From assembly GCA_024688685.1 (NCBI GenBank), contig JAILDX010000036.1:1-64000 (forward strand): DNA of 64,000 nt, written 5' to 3'. Under the pieces are notes generated by a model. The model saw only the letters and a list, made by a program, of their open reading frames with translations. It was not told the DNA's origin and did not search any database. Origin of the DNA: Saccharofermentans sp. (lineage in GTDB: Bacteria > Bacillota > Clostridia > Saccharofermentanales > Saccharofermentanaceae). Positions 59,887 to 64,000 of the stretch are shown in pieces. Within the stretch, counting starts at the first letter, position 1; each line of letters opens with the position of its first letter. Position numbers and translations under genes: made by a program.

Positions 59887-62016
59887 ATGAGTAAGACATT
59901 AGTTATCGTAGAGTCTCCTGCCAAGGCAAAGACAATAGGCAGGTATTTAGGTGATGAGTATGTTATCAAGGCATCCAAGGGACACATAAGAGATCTTCCC
60001 CAGAAGGTAATGGGTGTCAACACAGCAAAAAATTATAAGCCGATGTACATCGATTCGCCTGATAAGGCGGATGTAATAAGAGAGATAAAGAGTCTGGCAT
60101 CAAAGTGTGATGACGTACTGATCGCAACGGACCCTGACCGCGAGGGAGAGGCTATTGCGTGGCACATCGCTTATATGCTCAAGATCGATCCGAGGACAAA
60201 GTGCAGGATCACTTTTAATGAGATCACAAAGAATGCGGTCCAGAATGCTGTAGCAAACCCAAGAGAGATAGATCTCAACGTTGTTGACGCACAGCAGGCA
60301 AGACGAGTTCTGGACAGGCTTTATGGATATGAACTGAGCCCTCTTCTCTGGAAGAAGATCCAGAAAGATCTTTCGGCAGGAAGAGTTCAGTCAGTTGCCA
60401 CAAAGCTGGTTATGGAGAGAGATGATGAGATCAATGCTTTCGAGCCGAAGGAGTTCTGGAAGATAACAGCTGACGTTTCACAGCAGGGATCAAAGCTTAA
60501 GAAGGACAGATTCCAGGTCGAGTTCTACGGCGTGAAGAAGGGCGGTTCTGTCGAGAAGGTTGCGCTTAACAACGAGAGCGAGGCAAATGCGGTGCTCGAT
60601 CAGGTAAAGGGCAATGACATGACTGTCGTCAAGGTTACAAAGACTGAGAAGGAACGCAAGAGTTCAGCACCTTTTACTACATCAACTCTGCAGCAGGAAG
60701 CATCAAGAAGACTTGGTTTTGCGCCTTCAAGGACTATGAGCGTTGCGCAGATGCTCTATCAGGGTGTCGAGATCAAGGATCAGGGCCAGATCGCGCTTAT
60801 CTCATATATGAGAACAGACTCCGTAAGAATATCCAAGGAGGCGATGGACGCTGCAAGGAAGCTTATCGTCGATAAGTATGGCAAGGAGTACCTGAGTCCT
60901 TACAAGCGTGAGTTCAAGAATAAGAATTCCGCACAGGATGCACACGAGGCAATAAGGCCTACCCATTTCGAGTTCGATCCCGAGACAGTAAAGTCTTCGC
61001 TTACAAGTGATCAGTACAAGCTCTATAAGCTTATCTGGGAGCGCTTTATTGCAACACAGATGGCATCTGTAAGACTTGATGTAACAGAGGCTGATATCTG
61101 CTGCGGAGATAATGTGTTTAAGGCTTCCGGCGAGATAGTCAAGTTTGACGGTTTCCTTAAGCTCTATGCCGATCTCAGAGAGGGAAGCGGAACAACAAAG
61201 ACTGTGGAGCTCCCTTCTGTTTCGGAGGGAGAGATCCTTACGAACCATAACGTTGAGGCAACACAGAAGTTCACACAGCCCAAGCCTCATTTCACTGAAG
61301 CAACTCTCATCAATGAGATGGAGAAGAACGGTATCGGAAGACCTTCAACATATGCGCCTACGATCTCGACGATCGAGAAGCGTAATTACGTTGAGAAGGA
61401 AGGCAAGAACATCCTCATCACAGAGATAGGAAGAGTCGTTACTATATTCCTTCAGGAACATTTCGAGAAAGAGATGGATGTCGGATTTACCGCTGACATG
61501 GAGGAGAGACTCGACTCGATCGAGAACGGTGATGCAAACTGGGTTGACGTAATAGATGATTTCTATCCTGATTTCCATGCTCAGATCGACAGGGTAACAA
61601 AGAATACCGAGAGGATCACTATCGAGGATGAGAAGACAGGAGAGAAGTGCCCCGAGTGCGGTCACGATCTTGTTTTCAAGAACAGCAGATACGGCAAGTT
61701 CATTGCCTGCTCAAATTATCCTGACTGTACTTACAGCCGCAATATCGAGAATAAGCTTGACGGAACACCCTGTCCTCTCTGCGGTGCGGGTATCAATATT
61801 CTTAAGTCGAAGAAACACAGGAACAAGATCTTCTATGCTTGCGACAAGACAGGAAGCGATCCCGAGTGTTCTTTCATCTCGTGGGATCCGCCGGCAAAGG
61901 ATAAGAAGTGTACTGCATGCGGATCATTCATGGTCTATAAGAAGTTCCGCGGCAAGACTTATCTGAGATGCGGAAACAGAGACTGTTCAACAAATACAAA
62001 GCCTAAGAAGTCATGA
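59887..62016 (+). CDS. topA: DNA topoisomerase I
   Basis: 709 residues. TOPRIM domain at the start (TLVIVESPAKAKTIGRYLG, then TDPDREGEAIAWH), catalytic Tyr307 in LISYMRTDSVRIS, then three zinc-ribbon repeats at the C-terminus (CPECG..., CPLCG..., CTACGS...). It relaxes negative supercoils. The stop overlaps the trmFO start (ATGA). Confidence 0.97.
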   Translation: MSKTLVIVESPAKAKTIGRYLGDEYVIKASKGHIRDLPQKVMGVNTAKNYKPMYIDSPDKADVIREIKSLASKCDDVLIATDPDREGEAIAWHIAYMLKIDPRTKCRITFNEITKNAVQNAVANPREIDLNVVDAQQARRVLDRLYGYELSPLLWKKIQKDLSAGRVQSVATKLVMERDDEINAFEPKEFWKITADVSQQGSKLKKDRFQVEFYGVKKGGSVEKVALNNESEANAVLDQVKGNDMTVVKVTKTEKERKSSAPFTTSTLQQEASRRLGFAPSRTMSVAQMLYQGVEIKDQGQIALISYMRTDSVRISKEAMDAARKLIVDKYGKEYLSPYKREFKNKNSAQDAHEAIRPTHFEFDPETVKSSLTSDQYKLYKLIWERFIATQMASVRLDVTEADICCGDNVFKASGEIVKFDGFLKLYADLREGSGTTKTVELPSVSEGEILTNHNVEATQKFTQPKPHFTEATLINEMEKNGIGRPSTYAPTISTIEKRNYVEKEGKNILITEIGRVVTIFLQEHFEKEMDVGFTADMEERLDSIENGDANWVDVIDDFYPDFHAQIDRVTKNTERITIEDEKTGEKCPECGHDLVFKNSRYGKFIACSNYPDCTYSRNIENKLDGTPCPLCGAGINILKSKKHRNKIFYACDKTGSDPECSFISWDPPAKDKKCTACGSFMVYKKFRGKTYLRCGNRDCSTNTKPKKS

Positions 62017-63356
62017 ATAAAGTAACCGTAATAGGCGCAGGACTTGCAGGGTCGGAAGCTGCTAATGTAATAGCTTCTTTCGGCGTGCCCGTCGACCTTT
62101 ATGAGATGAAGCCGGCCAAGATGAGTCCGGCTCATCATTCTGAGGGGTTTGCGGAACTTGTCTGCAGCAATTCCCTGAGGGCGGCGAATATCGAGAATGC
62201 GGTAGGACTCCTTAAAGAGGAACTCAGAAGGCTCGGTTCGCTCATCATGGAAGCGGCTGACAGTTCTGCAGTTCCTGCAGGCGGTGCTCTTGCGGTTGAC
62301 AGGGATGAATTCTCTTCCTACATAACAGAGAAGATCAGGAGCAATCCCCTCATAAACGTTATCAGCGAAGAGGTTACGAAGATACCTGAGGAGGGGATAA
62401 CTGTTATTGCCACAGGCCCTTTGACATCAGATGCTTTATACGATGCAATAATGGAGCTGACCGATAAGAATGATCTTCATTTTTTCGATGCGGCAGCTCC
62501 TATCGTATCGCTTGAATCCATAGATATGACAAAGGCTTTTAAGCAGTCCAGATATGGCAAGGGCGGTGATGATTACATCAACTGTCCGATGAACAAAGAA
62601 GAGTATCTCAGGGTTTATAATGCTCTTATAACTGCGGAGCGTGCCGAGGTCAAGGACTTTGACAAAGAGACAGTATTTGAGGGATGCATGCCCATCGAGA
62701 CAATGGCATCAAGAGGGGAAGACACAATGCGCTACGGACCTCTGAAGCCTGTAGGACTTACTGATCCGAGAACAGGTGAGGAGCCGTATGCCTGCCTCCA
62801 GCTGAGACAGGATGACAGGGAAGGTACGATGTACAATCTCGTCGGCTTCCAGACAAGGCTTAAGTGGCCTGAACAGAAGCGTGTATTCGGCATGATTCCC
62901 GGACTTGAGAATGCGGAGTATCTCAGATATGGGGTAATGCACCGCAATACTTATCTCAATTCTCCGAGACTCCTTACAAACCATTATGAGATGAGGAGCA
63001 GGAAAGGCCTTTTCTTTGCGGGGCAGATGACAGGTGTTGAGGGATATATCGAGTCAACTGCATCAGGTTTCCTTGCAGGTCTTTATGCAGCGCTTGAAGC
63101 TCTTGAAGAAGACGGCAGAACGATCGAGTTTGAAGAACCGGGGAGCGACACAGTGATCGGTTCGATGGCTAACTATATTTCAGATCCGAGTATAAAAGAA
63201 CTCGTTCCTATGAATGCCAATTTCGGACTGGTAACCCCTTATTCGGGCAAGTTCAAGGGCAAGGATAAGAAGAAACAGAAAAATCACGCTATAGCGGAAA
63301 GAGCACTTGCAAAGATCGACGGATTTGCGACAATAATAAATACGGTGAGGCGTTAA
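62013..63356 (+). CDS. trmFO: Folate-dependent tRNA (uracil-5-)-methyltransferase TrmFO
   Basis: 447 residues. FAD-binding loop VIGAGLAGSEAANVIA (about 6-21) and family stretches YEMKPAKMSPAHHSEGFAELVCSNSLR and FFAGQMTGVEGYIES. It makes the T54 methyl of tRNA from methylene-tetrahydrofolate, in place of the SAM enzyme TrmA. The ATGA overlap with topA is typical for Firmicutes. Confidence 0.97.
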   Translation: MNKVTVIGAGLAGSEAANVIASFGVPVDLYEMKPAKMSPAHHSEGFAELVCSNSLRAANIENAVGLLKEELRRLGSLIMEAADSSAVPAGGALAVDRDEFSSYITEKIRSNPLINVISEEVTKIPEEGITVIATGPLTSDALYDAIMELTDKNDLHFFDAAAPIVSLESIDMTKAFKQSRYGKGGDDYINCPMNKEEYLRVYNALITAERAEVKDFDKETVFEGCMPIETMASRGEDTMRYGPLKPVGLTDPRTGEEPYACLQLRQDDREGTMYNLVGFQTRLKWPEQKRVFGMIPGLENAEYLRYGVMHRNTYLNSPRLLTNHYEMRSRKGLFFAGQMTGVEGYIESTASGFLAGLYAALEALEEDGRTIEFEEPGSDTVIGSMANYISDPSIKELVPMNANFGLVTPYSGKFKGKDKKKQKNHAIAERALAKIDGFATIINTVRR

Positions 63357-63359
63357 GAT

Positions 63360-64000
63360 ATGGCATCAAAGATGAAAGTTTCCAATGTTGATTATGTCGA
63401 GACCGAGCACGGTCCCGTCTATAATTTCCTGTACTCTTTCTGGGCTCATATCCTTCAGATAATGTCTGCAAACGTGCTTATCGTCATCTTTAACATTCCG
63501 ACTATGTTTGCAGCTTATGCGATATCGCTTTTCCTCCTTCCGAGGATCAACAGTTTCTTTGAAGTTGATAATTTCATAAAGGTTATGGAAGAGAACGGGA
63601 TTGCGGGCAATGATACGCTCAATAACGGTATCGCCGGTGCTGATGCGGCTGTTCAGCTTTACTTCCTTCTGATGGTTTTCTGCGTTATATTCCTGATCAG
63701 TTCCACGCTTGTATGCATCGGACCGTTCCAGGCAGGTTTCTCGCAGATCTACAGGAATCTCAGAAGGCAGTCAGGCGTATTCTTTTTCCCTGATTTCAAG
63801 GAAGGTATCGTAAAGAACTGGAAGCAGTCTCTTGCTGCATGTATTTTATCTGCGGTCGTTACATGCGCTGACCTTCTGGCTATCGGTTTTTATATGAACA
63901 GCGGGTCAAAGGTCGGTGTGTTCGTATCGGCATTCTTTATCGCATTTTTCTTTGTGTTTATGCTCATACAGAATATCGTTTATCAGGTAATGGTATCGCG
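63360..64000 (+). CDS. DUF624/YesL-like membrane protein, cut by the window end
   Basis: The frame starts at the ATG at 63360, three bases after the trmFO stop, and stays open to the window end (213 codons seen). Hydrophobic helices lie at about 24-57, 100-125, 158-180 and 189-212. The pattern of an N-terminal VYNFLYSFWAHILQIMSANVL followed by CIGPFQAGFSQIYRNL resembles DUF624 proteins such as YesL, which sit near sugar-uptake genes and have no known function. The C-terminus is missing. Confidence 0.7.
   Translation, partial: MASKMKVSNVDYVETEHGPVYNFLYSFWAHILQIMSANVLIVIFNIPTMFAAYAISLFLLPRINSFFEVDNFIKVMEENGIAGNDTLNNGIAGADAAVQLYFLLMVFCVIFLISSTLVCIGPFQAGFSQIYRNLRRQSGVFFFPDFKEGIVKNWKQSLAACILSAVVTCADLLAIGFYMNSGSKVGVFVSAFFIAFFFVFMLIQNIVYQVMVS

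Noticed and set aside
1..64000. CRISPR array or cas genes
   Set aside because: No regularly spaced repeats of 24-40 bp were noticed, and no Cas protein was recognised.

Overview
The window reads as a chromosome segment of an anaerobic Clostridia-type Firmicute. The signs are strong GGAGG ribosome-binding sites, an S-box leader on metK, a membrane pyrophosphatase, lactate-racemase maturation genes (larB, larC), LtaS-like synthases, meso-diaminopimelate dehydrogenase, and a comM-dprA-topA-trmFO series. Family assignments come from motifs read by eye. No database search was run.

Positions 1-9481 are an A/T-rich genomic island that begins before the window. It carries, in order, the C-terminal part of a dynamin-like (LeoA-type) GTPase, a WYL-domain regulator on the minus strand, two tiny tandem membrane peptides that share a DUF1232-like motif, an 882-residue protein ending in a HEPN-type RNxxxH motif, a stretch of strong inverted repeats, an orphan HTH protein, a structured non-coding stretch with a tRNA-like T-arm, and an integration module. 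The module has a ribbon-helix-helix protein, a 55-residue ORF, a protein with two degenerate resolvase-like halves, and a large serine recombinase. The island has inserted into the conserved GHPG codons of a tadA/cpaF secretion ATPase gene, truncating it and giving the recombinase its last residues.

Positions 9482-30500 are mostly housekeeping: remnants of a Tad locus, SAM-riboswitch-metK, recD2, a ComFC-like gene, a structured RNA before cysS, the operon cysS-mrnC-rlmB-lipoprotein, tRNA-Arg(ACG), a nicotinamidase-like gene, trigger factor, a four-gene minus-strand operon of two small membrane proteins plus larB and larC, a MATE exporter, an FkbM methyltransferase and a lone prepilin.

Positions 29800-49500 hold a YgjP-like metallopeptidase overlapping a DUF4011 helicase-nuclease. 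The usual C-terminal DUF3320 part of that protein is a separate downstream frame, reachable by a -1 shift in an A9 run. There follow a K+-dependent pyrophosphatase, a GH2-like protein without its catalytic acid, a HAD phosphatase, ddh, bioY under a BirA-like operator, two tandem LtaS-like synthases, a cytidylate-kinase-like protein and a VanX-type dipeptidase.

Positions 49460-64000 hold an NHLM-type peptide export cassette (short adaptor, C39 peptidase-ABC exporter, second ABC exporter, zinc-ribbon protein) with no visible precursor peptide, then an OGG-like glycosylase, a THUMP methyltransferase, comM, dprA, topA, trmFO and the start of a DUF624 membrane protein.

The strongest leads for undescribed biology are the dynamin/WYL/DUF1232-like/HEPN island, the non-catalytic resolvase-fold partner of the recombinase, the A9 helicase-DUF3320 junction, and the unassigned structured RNA before cysS.
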